Assembly: GCA_030530775.1 (NCBI GenBank)
Contig: JAUMUG010000004.1
Coordinates: forward strand, 62,001-126,000
DNA: 64,000 nt
Reading direction: 5' to 3'
Source of the DNA: Lautropia sp.
GTDB lineage: Bacteria > Pseudomonadota > Gammaproteobacteria > Burkholderiales > Burkholderiaceae_E
A model generated the notes under the pieces. The model worked only from the letters and a program-made list of their open reading frames with translations, was not told the DNA's origin and did no database searches. Shown piece after piece: positions 57,664 through 64,000 of the stretch. A program made the position numbers and the translations under genes. Every line of letters begins with the position of its first letter. Positions within the stretch are counted from its first letter, which is position 1.

Positions 57664-59390
57664 TTCGGCGTATCCGGGTTGGAGCCATTGACCCAGTTGC
57701 GGACGACGGTCGCGACCGCCGTCGGGTCGGTTCTGGCCAGTTGCAGAGCGTTGTGCTGGGCGATCGTCATACCGATGCCCATGTTGGGATCGATCCGTTC
57801 GGCTGAGATGGCGTTGGCAGCCGAGCCACCTCCGGGTGCGGGCAGATCCAGTTTTTCATCGATGCGCTCATTCAGCTTGCGGGTATTGTCTTCCTGCGCC
57901 CTACGCATCGTCTGCAGGGCAGGGCGTATGAACATCATCAGAATGATCAATGCCAGCACCACGAAACCAAGTTGTTTGCCGACATCCTTGGCCAGCGAAA
58001 TCGTGTCGGGGTCTTTCCACAGCGGCGTTTCCTCGGCATCCATCGATGGCTGTGCAGTGAATGCCGCATTGACGACCTGTACGGTGTCTCCCCGGGTTGC
58101 CGAGAAGCCGACCGCCTGCTGAACCAATGCTTCGATGCTCTTGAGTTCGGTTTCGGACAGTGGCGTGGACACTGGCTTGCCATCCTCACCGACACTCTGC
58201 CTCTGATTCAACAGCACGGCCACCGACAGACGACGGATGGCGCCGGTCTGGTTTCGGGTGACACGCACTGTCCGGTCCAGCTCATAGTTCGTCACCGATT
58301 CCTGCCGGCTGGAGCCGTTGGCCGAGCCTTGTGCTGAGGTGGAGGCGCCGGCGGCCTGCGTATTCTGTGCGTTGCCGTTGATCGGTGCCGACGCGGCGGC
58401 AGGGGGCTGGTTCGACAACGCCCCCGGAATGCCACCGGCTGCACCCAGCGCACCGCTTCCGTCCTGGCTGGACATCATCTGCTGACTACGGATCGCCGCA
58501 TTGCTGGGATTTTGATTTGGTGCGTAAGTTTCCGCAGTCGATTCGCTTTGGGTGAAGTCGATATCGGCCGCCACCTGGGCGCGGATATTCCCGTTGCCCA
58601 CGATCGGTTCAAGCAGGTCGGTGATGCGCCGGGACAGCGAGCTTTCGATCTGATTGCGGTAGTTGACCTGTGCCGTGTTCATGGCTCCGCCATCGGCGTC
58701 CAGGTCCGACAGCAGTTTGCCGTGCTGATCGACGACCGACACCTGTTTCGGACTCATGTCAGGAACAGAGGAGGCCACCAAATGCAGAATGCCAGAAACT
58801 TGTTGGCGATCCAGAGATCGGCCGGGGTACAGATTCAGCATCACCGATGCCGATGGCTTGTATTGCTCACGCAGAAAACCGTTCTGGATCGGAATGGCCA
58901 GATGCACCCGGGCACTCTTTACCGCAGCCAGCCCCTGAATCGAACGGGCCAGTTCGCCTTCCAGACCTCGCTGAAAGTTCAGGCGTTCTTGAAACTGTGT
59001 GGTGCCGAAGCGCTGCTTTTCCATCAGCTCATAGCCGGTGGTGTCGCCCTTGGGCAAACCCTGGGCCGCCAAGCGCAGGCGCAGATCATGAACCCGGTCG
59101 GCTGGTACCAGAATGGCTCCGCCACCTTCTGTGTACTTGTAGGGCACATTCATCTGCGCCAGTTGTGCAACGACAGCGCCGCCTTCACGGTCGGGCAGAT
59201 TGTTGTAAAGCACTTTCCAGTCGGGCTGCTGCGACCAGATCCAAGCCGAAACGGCCACGGCGCCCAGAGCGATGGCGCCGACCCCGGCTTTGATCTTCAT
59301 TCCAGCCGGCATCTGGGCAAAGGGGCCGGTACTTACGCTGACGGGCATTGAAGTGGACATGGCAGGTGTGCTCGTACTCATGGCACGCAT
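57660..59390 (-). CDS. fliF: Flagellar MS-ring protein FliF
   Basis: 576 residues from ATG 59390; ATG 59381 is also possible, while a TTG at 59423 would fall in the FlhDC-box-like palindrome. First membrane segment near 35-50 (GVGAIALGAVAVSAWIWSQ). The ring-building motif region includes VLYNNLPDREGGAVVAQLAQMNVPYKYTEGGGAILVP and RFGTTQFQERLNFQRGLEGELARSIQGLAAVKSARVHLAIP. The periplasmic insert is Ser/Asn/Ala-rich. The second membrane segment (LGFVVLALIILMMFIRPAL) and the C-terminal FliG-binding tail with RNWVNGSN follow. First gene of the fliF-K run. Confidence 0.96.
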   Translation of the reverse strand: MRAMSTSTPAMSTSMPVSVSTGPFAQMPAGMKIKAGVGAIALGAVAVSAWIWSQQPDWKVLYNNLPDREGGAVVAQLAQMNVPYKYTEGGGAILVPADRVHDLRLRLAAQGLPKGDTTGYELMEKQRFGTTQFQERLNFQRGLEGELARSIQGLAAVKSARVHLAIPIQNGFLREQYKPSASVMLNLYPGRSLDRQQVSGILHLVASSVPDMSPKQVSVVDQHGKLLSDLDADGGAMNTAQVNYRNQIESSLSRRITDLLEPIVGNGNIRAQVAADIDFTQSESTAETYAPNQNPSNAAIRSQQMMSSQDGSGALGAAGGIPGALSNQPPAAASAPINGNAQNTQAAGASTSAQGSANGSSRQESVTNYELDRTVRVTRNQTGAIRRLSVAVLLNQRQSVGEDGKPVSTPLSETELKSIEALVQQAVGFSATRGDTVQVVNAAFTAQPSMDAEETPLWKDPDTISLAKDVGKQLGFVVLALIILMMFIRPALQTMRRAQEDNTRKLNERIDEKLDLPAPGGGSAANAISAERIDPNMGIGMTIAQHNALQLARTDPTAVATVVRNWVNGSNPDTPK

Positions 59391-59421
59391 TATTCGGCAA
59401 CCAGATCGATGGATATTCTTC

Positions 59422-59448
59422 AAATACAGGGTTGGATGCCTGCTATTT
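59422..59448. promoter_or_regulatory. FlhDC-box-like palindrome between divergent fliF and fliE
   Basis: AAATA (59422-59426) and TATTT (59444-59448) are 17 bases apart; the right side reads TGCTATTTCGG. The FlhD4C2 site is known as two inverted half-sites with core AAATA(A/G)CG and 10-12 bases between, which gives 16-18 bases between the AAATA cores. A plausible -10 for fliE (TACGAT, 59475-59480) lies at suitable distance. Confidence 0.5.
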
Positions 59449-59523
59449 CGGGGACGTGGATTTTCACTGTCCGATACGATCGAGTCTCACGATGGGCACT
59501 TTGCCCTGTGAAGGAGGTCGTTG

Positions 59524-59874
59524 ATGCAAGTGGAGTTTCCTGGTTCTGCGCTGAAAGCTGCCGCCGATGCGGCCGCCGCAGCCGCTCGTCCGGATAGGAT
59601 CGGTTTTCTGAATGGAAAACTGGCTGATGCCGGTGTCGACCAGACGGGCAAGGTGTCGTTCGGCAACCTGCTGATGGATGCGTTGCGTGGCGTCAGCAAC
59701 ACTCAGAGTGTTGCTGACGAGCAGCAGCGTGCCTTTGAGGTGGGGGAGGCGGGCGCCACCCTGGAAAGCACCATGGTGGCGATGCAAAAAGCGCAGATCG
59801 GCTTTCAGTCGGCACTGACGGTGCGCAATCGTCTGGTACAGGCTTATACCGAAATCATGAGCATGCAGGTCTGA
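59524..59874 (+). CDS. fliE: Flagellar hook-basal body complex protein FliE
   Basis: 116 residues from ATG 59524, which has AGGAGG six bases upstream (a TTG just before is ignored). It has the family C-terminus: VSFGNLLMDALRGVSNTQSVADEQQRAFEVGEAGATLESTMVAMQKAQIGFQSALTVRNRLVQAYTEIMSMQV. FliE joins the MS ring to the rod and completes the export gate. It is divergent from fliF, as in E. coli, and convergent with ycgR. Confidence 0.96.
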   Translation: MQVEFPGSALKAAADAAAAAARPDRIGFLNGKLADAGVDQTGKVSFGNLLMDALRGVSNTQSVADEQQRAFEVGEAGATLESTMVAMQKAQIGFQSALTVRNRLVQAYTEIMSMQV

Positions 59875-59880
59875 TGCTCG

Positions 59881-59949
59881 GTCCCCATACGGGGACAGGG
59901 GGCTGTCCTGCTCCGGCGTGGCCGGATAGGGTAGCCCCTCATTTTTTTT
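59881..59949 (+). terminator. Terminator of fliE
   Basis: Directly after fliE lies a GTCCCC/GGGGAC hairpin (59881-59896). A second, larger hairpin pairs GGGGGCT (59898-59904) with AGCCCCT (59933-59939) around an inner CCGG/CCGG stem. It is followed by CA and eight T (59942-59949). The T-run reaches the last base of the convergent ycgR gene. Confidence 0.7.
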
Positions 59950-60725
59950 CAGATCGTGCGGGCGGCGCGGATGCGGCGTTCCACATCCATCACGTAAATC
60001 TGAATCTGCCTGGACACACTTTCGGGCAACAGCTCGAAGCGGCAACTGATCAGGTGCCGACCCTGACGGTCGGCGGCGGCAGCGATCCGGATCACCTTCA
60101 GATCGCAGGGCAGGGCGTTGGCGCGGGCGCGCTCGATGCGGCTGTGGCGCAGAAGTTCACCGGCATTGGGTAACGGCAAGTCCGTCGGCCAGTAAAAGCA
60201 CAGACCTCCGGCCGACAGATCATGCAGTTCGCCCCAGGCTTCACCCCCTCCGGTCTTGCGGAAGAACACCTGTGTCATGTCGACGGCGGGCGGCATCACC
60301 CGAAAGTCGTTGCGCCGCTGCACCCGCCAGCCATGGTTCGGAATACGCGCCACCAGATGCTGTCCGTGCTCGTCCTGGCGCAGCGCCAGCGAATCGAAGT
60401 TCAGCTGAATCTTGACCGAGCCGGTGCTGCCCACCAGTGTCAGGCCGTGCGTGTTCAGCAGCGGGTCATAGAGACTGGGATCGGCATCGATCATCAGACA
60501 GACATTGTCGGTTTCCAGCGCATCGATCCGGGTCAGCAGGTGGATGTGTTCATCCTCATTGCTGTGGAGCGCCACATGTGCGCGAGCGGCCATCAGCTCA
60601 CGTAGCATCGATCGCACGGCCATGGTGCCTTCCATCCGGTACTGCTCCAGACCATCGTTGGGGGAAAGCGGCAGATAGCCAGGCAGCATGGCGTCTGCAG
60701 CGCGGTGTGCATGAAGGGTACTCAT
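59949..60725 (-). CDS. ycgR: Flagellar brake protein YcgR (YcgR-N and PilZ domains)
   Basis: 258 residues from ATG 60725. The N-terminal YcgR domain (AHVALHSNEDEHIHLLTRIDALETDNVCLMIDAD) is followed by a PilZ domain with the c-di-GMP-binding RxxxR (RRNDFR) and D-x-S-x-x-G (DLSAGG) motifs. When c-di-GMP is bound, such proteins act on the motor to slow rotation. Both motifs are intact. ATG overlaps the fliT stop (ATGA), placing it in the fliS-T transcript. An in-frame start further up would overlap most of fliT. Confidence 0.93.
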   Translation of the reverse strand: MSTLHAHRAADAMLPGYLPLSPNDGLEQYRMEGTMAVRSMLRELMAARAHVALHSNEDEHIHLLTRIDALETDNVCLMIDADPSLYDPLLNTHGLTLVGSTGSVKIQLNFDSLALRQDEHGQHLVARIPNHGWRVQRRNDFRVMPPAVDMTQVFFRKTGGGEAWGELHDLSAGGLCFYWPTDLPLPNAGELLRHSRIERARANALPCDLKVIRIAAAADRQGRHLISCRFELLPESVSRQIQIYVMDVERRIRAARTI

Positions 60726-61090
60726 GACAGTGAAACCGAAGACAGAGAGGGTTTGACGATAGCCCGACGCACCGGTACTGTCCGCAGCCAGGGCGACAGA
60801 CGAGCGTATCCGGGTGACGACAGACGACGGATCTGCTCGTCCACTCGCAGGATCTGCCGTATCAGTCGGATACGGGCGCTTTCCAGCTGGCGACGGGCTT
60901 CCGGGCAGGTCGATTCGAGCGCTTCCCAGCTTTGCTGCAAGTCGTGTGCCAGCCTGGGCAGATGGCGGCGCAGGCGTTTCACTTCGTCCCAATCGCCCAG
61001 GGCGGCGGCGTGCAGCATGGTTTCGGACAATTGCAACGCGTCGCGATACTGACGGGGCAATTCAATGTCGGGAATGGCAGGGGAGGACAT
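60722..61090 (-). CDS. fliT: Flagellar export chaperone FliT-like protein
   Basis: 122 residues, all helical: RQYRDALQLSETMLHAAALGDWDEVKRLRRHLPRLAHDLQQSWEAL and ESARIRLIRQILRVDEQIRRLSSPGYARLSPWL. Size, helix pattern and position directly after fliS fit FliT, the chaperone of the FliD cap protein, which in enterobacteria also inhibits FlhDC. The C-terminal 20 residues are basic and Ser-rich. Sequence similarity in this family is low, so context carries much weight. Confidence 0.8.
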   Translation of the reverse strand: MSSPAIPDIELPRQYRDALQLSETMLHAAALGDWDEVKRLRRHLPRLAHDLQQSWEALESTCPEARRQLESARIRLIRQILRVDEQIRRLSSPGYARLSPWLRTVPVRRAIVKPSLSSVSLS

Positions 61091-61099
61091 GATCGGCCC

Positions 61100-61516
61100 T
61101 CACGCATTCGGTTTCAGACCGAGCACCTGCGGACGGATGCTGCGCCAGGCATCGCGTAGTTCCTGCAGCAGCGTCGTGACTTCTTCGTACTGGGCCAGGT
61201 CGTTGTTCAGATTGGCCTGCAGCAGCGTGCGGCTCATGTATCCGTACAGTGCCCACAGATTCGAGGAAATCTCGCCGGCGTCGTGGTCCAGAGAGGCTTT
61301 GAGGCCTTCATCGATGATGCGGATCGCGCGTGACGTGGCCTGGCCCTTGCCTGTGATGTCGCCCTGCTGCAGCGCGATACCCGCCTTCATCACAGCGGTT
61401 ACGGCACCGTCGAACAGCATCTCGACCAGGCGGTGAGGGTCTGTCATGCGAACCGAGCTTTCGAGATCCACCGAGTGATAGGTGGAGGCCGAGGATTGAT
61501 GATGGCTAGTGAACAT
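61100..61516 (-). CDS. fliS: Flagellin export chaperone FliS
   Basis: 138 residues from ATG 61516. Recognisable FliS features: YHSVDLESSVRMTDPHRLVEMLFDGAVTAVMKAGIALQQGD, KGQATSRAIRIIDEGLKASLDHDAGEISSNLWALYGYMSRTLLQANLNND and LLQELRDAWRSIRP. It binds the flagellin C-terminus and stops premature polymerisation. fliT follows after 9 bases. A good sigma-28 promoter lies about 150 bases upstream. The frame extends further 5' but without family similarity. Confidence 0.96.
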   Translation of the reverse strand: MFTSHHQSSASTYHSVDLESSVRMTDPHRLVEMLFDGAVTAVMKAGIALQQGDITGKGQATSRAIRIIDEGLKASLDHDAGEISSNLWALYGYMSRTLLQANLNNDLAQYEEVTTLLQELRDAWRSIRPQVLGLKPNA

Positions 61517-61666
61517 GTGCGGGCCTGACTGTAGATACTCAAATGGGGTGATGTGTCGGTGGGACCGCCTGGTGCCATGGCGACTGCCACGCCCCGGGCG
61601 CATCGGGAACATCCTGCCACCGTTGCCAGAGCGTCGATCGTCGGTACCGGCGGCGTCCTGTACTGT

Positions 61667-61693
61667 TTATCGACGCTTGGCGGAAAGACTTTA
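61667..61693 (-). promoter_or_regulatory. Sigma-28 (FliA) promoter upstream of fliS
   Basis: On the minus strand the sequence reads TAAAGTCT, 11 bases, GTCGATAA. This matches the FliA consensus TAAAGTTT-N11-GCCGATAA at 14 of 16 positions with exact spacing. Transcription would start near 61660 and run into fliS-fliT-ycgR. The remaining spacer from 61517 to 61992 holds no supported gene. Confidence 0.8.
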
Positions 61694-61992
61694 GGGGGCA
61701 GACCGCGGAGGTGACGACATAAAACGGGGTAAAGACGGCTCTTATCCGCGGCGCTTCGTCGACGACGTCGAAGTGGCCGAAAACCGCCTGCCGATCAGGT
61801 GACTCCATATCCGGACAACGACATTTCGTGTTCGATATCTCATCGATCGAGAAACGAAATGGACATTTTTACCCGCGGCTTCGTCCTCGGTGCGTTCTTT
61901 TGGCCGCTTGATACGGGGGGAGGTCCCGACTGGTTGGTGCAGGGCGATGCCGGATGAGCAACGTGCGTTGCGAGGATCAGGGGTCGGGACCG

Positions 61993-62035
61993 AAAAACTG
62001 CTCCATCTGCCGGGTGTGTTTCCGGCTGATGGAGC
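61993..62035 (-). terminator. Intrinsic terminator of fliD
   Basis: On the minus strand a 14-position stem (GCTCCATC, one T-T mismatch, GCCGG; arms 62000-62013 and 62022-62035) with an 8-base loop is followed by AGTTTTTCGG. It begins 8 bases after the fliD stop. Confidence 0.9.
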
Positions 62036-62043
62036 GGGGACGA

Positions 62044-63489
62044 TCAGGATCTCGATGAGTTCAACAACGCAGCAATCGACGAGAAGGAGCTGCTGATCCT
62101 GGTCAGGTTGGCGTCGAGATTCGCGTACTGCTGGCGTAGCTGTTCTTCACGCCGTTCGAGCTTGCTGTTGAGCTGGTCCGTTCTGTCGGAGTAGGTCTTC
62201 AGCGTGCGGTTCAGCGCTTCGGTGACACCGTTCAGACTTCCGTTGGTGTCCAGGATCTCTTTCAGGCGTTCACTGAATTGCTTGGCCAGGCCGGTGGCCG
62301 CTGCGGTGGCCGTTCCAGTCGTCGTGGTCGTGTCGTTGGCACGGGGCAACTCCCCGGCCAACATGCGCCGCAGACGGGTCGGATCGTTGAGCAGATCGTC
62401 CAGCTTGTCGGACTTGATGCTCAGACTGCCGTCGCGACCCAGCTCGAAACCGGCGTTCGACAGATTCTGATCATCGTCCCCCAACTGTGCACGAACCAGC
62501 GAGCGCAGCTGGCTCTGGATGCGGATGATCGTCGAGTTGCCCTGCAGGGTGCCCGCGGTCTTGGAGCCGGCGTCATAGCGGGTTTCCGATGCGATCAGAC
62601 TGTTGACCTTGTTGTAGGCTTCGATGAAAGCGTCGACGTCCTCTTTCAGCGCTTCCTTGTTGGTGTCGACTTCGATCGTCACCGGGTTGGCATCGGCTTT
62701 TTTGAGGTCCAGCGTCACCCCTTCGATCAGATCCCTCACTTTGTTGGAGGCAGAGCTGGCGGCCAGACCATTGATCGTCATCTGCGCGTCGCGTGCAATT
62801 TGCGTGCGCTGGCTGCCATTGCTCCCGTTCTGGGCCGTGGCCGAAATGCTCAGTGCATCCAGCTGGCTGCCATCGGCTGCGGTGGCCGTGATCTCGAATG
62901 CATTGCTGGCGCCCGTTTCTCGGCTGGTCAGCATCAGACGGGTACCGGTTCCGTCATTGACCAGGCTGGCGCTGATGCCGGAGGATGTGCTGCGATTGAT
63001 CGCATCACGGATATCGCTCAGTTTCGCATCGGCCGCCACCGTGATCTCCAGCGCGGCACGTTCACCGTCGGCAGTGAAGGCGCTGCCATCGGCGTTGACA
63101 CTGCCCATCTGAATACGCAGCGTGCCTCCGCCCACCACGGCATCAGGGCTTGCAAAGGCGCGGCTGGCAACCGCTTGGCTCTGCGCCAGCTGGTGTACGG
63201 TCAGCGAGTGAACGCCCTTGACACCACCGTTCCCACTGGTCACGGCCACTTGCGAGTCATTGCTGGTGGTGGCCGTGTTGTTCTGCCAGGTGGTTTGTGT
63301 GGTGAGTTTCTCGGCAGCCGTCTGTAGTTCGGAAAGCGCGGATTTGACCTTGCCCCAGGACGACAGCTTCGTATTGATGCCGGCCTGTTGCTGTTGGATC
63401 TTGGTCAGCGGCTCGCGCTCGATCGCCATCAGCTGGGTCACGATGGAATTGACATCAATGGATCCACCGGACGCGGTAATCGTTGCCAT
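62044..63489 (-). CDS. fliD: Flagellar filament capping protein FliD
   Basis: 481 residues, typical. N-terminus GGSIDVNSIVTQLMAIEREPLTKIQQQQAGINTKLSSWGKVKSALSELQTAAEKL and central VHSLTVHQLAQSQAVASRAF are strong family features. The C-terminus has LDDLLNDPTRLRRMLAGEL and the coiled end DRTDQLNSKLERREEQLRQQYANLDANLTRISSSFSSIAALLNSSRS. It forms the pentameric cap that folds flagellin at the filament tip. It is downstream of fliC on the same strand with its own terminator behind it. Confidence 0.97.
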   Translation of the reverse strand: MATITASGGSIDVNSIVTQLMAIEREPLTKIQQQQAGINTKLSSWGKVKSALSELQTAAEKLTTQTTWQNNTATTSNDSQVAVTSGNGGVKGVHSLTVHQLAQSQAVASRAFASPDAVVGGGTLRIQMGSVNADGSAFTADGERAALEITVAADAKLSDIRDAINRSTSSGISASLVNDGTGTRLMLTSRETGASNAFEITATAADGSQLDALSISATAQNGSNGSQRTQIARDAQMTINGLAASSASNKVRDLIEGVTLDLKKADANPVTIEVDTNKEALKEDVDAFIEAYNKVNSLIASETRYDAGSKTAGTLQGNSTIIRIQSQLRSLVRAQLGDDDQNLSNAGFELGRDGSLSIKSDKLDDLLNDPTRLRRMLAGELPRANDTTTTTGTATAAATGLAKQFSERLKEILDTNGSLNGVTEALNRTLKTYSDRTDQLNSKLERREEQLRQQYANLDANLTRISSSFSSIAALLNSSRS

Positions 63490-63528
63490 ACCGTCCTCAT
63501 CATGAGAGCAGGGTTATCGATGGACATC

Positions 63529-63555
63529 ATATCGGCAGCTGCTCGGGCTTCATAA
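63529..63555 (-). promoter_or_regulatory. Possible sigma-28 promoter upstream of fliD
   Basis: Minus-strand GCCGATAT (7 of 8 to the FliA -10) lies 40 bases before the fliD ATG. The matching -35 position 15 bases upstream reads TTAT instead of TAAA, so support is partial. Confidence 0.35.
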
Positions 63556-63714
63556 GGGGGCGGGCCGCCGGCTGGCAGGCAACGAAAGGCCGCTGGTCGG
63601 CTGGGCGGGGTGTGTGGCGCTTTTGCACCGAGCTGCGTACTGGTGCGTCGTTGGCGTGGTGGATCGTCGTCGGGGCATTGCACGGGATGGCCGTGGGGCG
63701 GCTCCAAACGCCAA

Positions 63715-63743
63715 GCGGCGTGTTCCGTGAAGGAGCACGCCGC
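63715..63743 (-). terminator. Probable terminator region of fliC
   Basis: GCGGCGTG, T-G wobble and TCC pair with GGA and CACGCCGC (63715-63726 with 63732-63743), a 12-position stem with a 5-base loop; the minus strand continues TTGGCGTTTGG, a weak T-tract. A second hairpin (GCGGCGCAGC near 63791-63800 with GCTGCGGCGCC at 63810-63820) lies just after the fliC stop. Apart from the fliD promoter the spacer 63490-63829 holds nothing else. Confidence 0.5.
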
Positions 63744-63829
63744 GGTGGGGCAGGCAGGCGTCCGTCAGAACGCCTCCTGGCCAGAAGAGGGCGGCGCAGC
63801 AGCCGGTGAGCTGCGGCGCCGTGCTGCGA

Positions 63830-64000
63830 TCAGCGCAGCAGGGACAGCACGTTGTTGGGCATGGAGTTGGCCTGCGACAGCATGGCGGTACCGGCTTGCT
63901 GCAGCACCTGCGAGCGGGTCAGCGCGGCGGTTTCCGCAGCGAAGTCTGCGTCCATGATCCGGCTGCGGGCAGCGGTCTGGTTCTCTGCGTTGATCTGCAG
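63830..64000 (-). CDS. fliC: Flagellin, C-terminal end (runs off the window)
   Basis: Reading the minus strand from the window edge gives 56 codons and a TGA: it opens [19 protein letters not shown] and closes [12 protein letters not shown]. This is the conserved flagellin D0 C-terminal helix ([17 protein letters not shown]..., [15 protein letters not shown]). No start codon is inside the window, so only the 3' end is seen. The filament protein is exported with FliS; fliD follows on the same strand. Confidence 0.97.
   Translation of the reverse strand: MQINAENQTAARSRIMDADFAAETAALTRSQVLQQAGTAMLSQANSMPNNVLSLLR

Noticed and set aside
61517-61992. Small frames in the fliS-fliD spacer
   Set aside because: They overlap the sigma-28 promoter and have no ribosome site or recognisable protein.

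Overview
The window reads as a chromosomal segment of a motile, GC-rich betaproteobacterium, most likely of the order Burkholderiales. The basis is the family identity of its proteins plus gene orders typical of that group: trxA next to rho, 4.5S RNA-dnaX-ybaB-recR, and carA-carB-greA-(yhbY)-rlmE-ftsH-folP-glmM. Genus cannot be fixed by reading alone. No insertion sequence, prophage, integrase or CRISPR array was seen; the content looks like core chromosome with a few lineage-specific genes.

Layout. 1-4.9 kb: end of a GH17-type membrane protein, then rho (with a small membrane protein behind it) and trxA on the minus strand. 5.2-8.6 kb: SRP RNA followed by dnaX, ybaB and recR. 9-13.5 kb: an SGNH-hydrolase lipoprotein, then a flavocytochrome-like ferric reductase and a DUF599 membrane protein. 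13.8-25 kb: housekeeping run carAB (pyrimidine/arginine precursor), greA with a leader terminator, divergent yhbY/rlmE, ftsH, folP and glmM. 25.2-25.6 kb: a Pro-Arg-His tRNA operon with promoter and terminator. 25.9-36.2 kb: MAPEG protein, a PQQ-type sugar dehydrogenase, a peptide/opine/nickel-family ABC importer (binding protein, two permeases, one fused two-domain ATPase), an orphan FecR-like protein with a DUF1439 lipoprotein, and a MipA/OmpV porin-like protein. 36.4-47.5 kb: a REC-GGDEF-EAL response regulator, rpiA, yggX, argA, a very long HrpA helicase and a diguanylate cyclase.

47.6-64 kb: a flagellar cluster. The minus-strand block fliF-G-H-I-J-K and fliL-M-N-O-P-Q-R encodes the MS ring, switch, export ATPase complex, hook-length ruler and export gate. 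fliE lies divergent from fliF, with an FlhDC-box-like palindrome between them. fliC (3' end only, at the window edge), fliD, fliS, fliT and a ycgR-type brake form the late genes. A near-consensus sigma-28 promoter precedes fliS, and an intrinsic terminator with a T-run follows fliD. This matches an FlhDC - FliA hierarchy.

Functional links: c-di-GMP enzymes (36.4 and 46.2 kb) and the PilZ brake YcgR share the window with the flagellar genes, so a motility/sessility control theme is plausible. The most notable non-standard observations are the greA leader terminator, a possible small ORF coupled between fliO and fliP, a 26-bp direct repeat between argA and hrpA, an inverted repeat spanning the carA -10 element and start codon, large low-complexity insertions in HrpA, and an FecR protein without sigma factor or receptor. 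I did not find a clear wholly new multi-gene system. GC content and codon statements are by eye, not computed.
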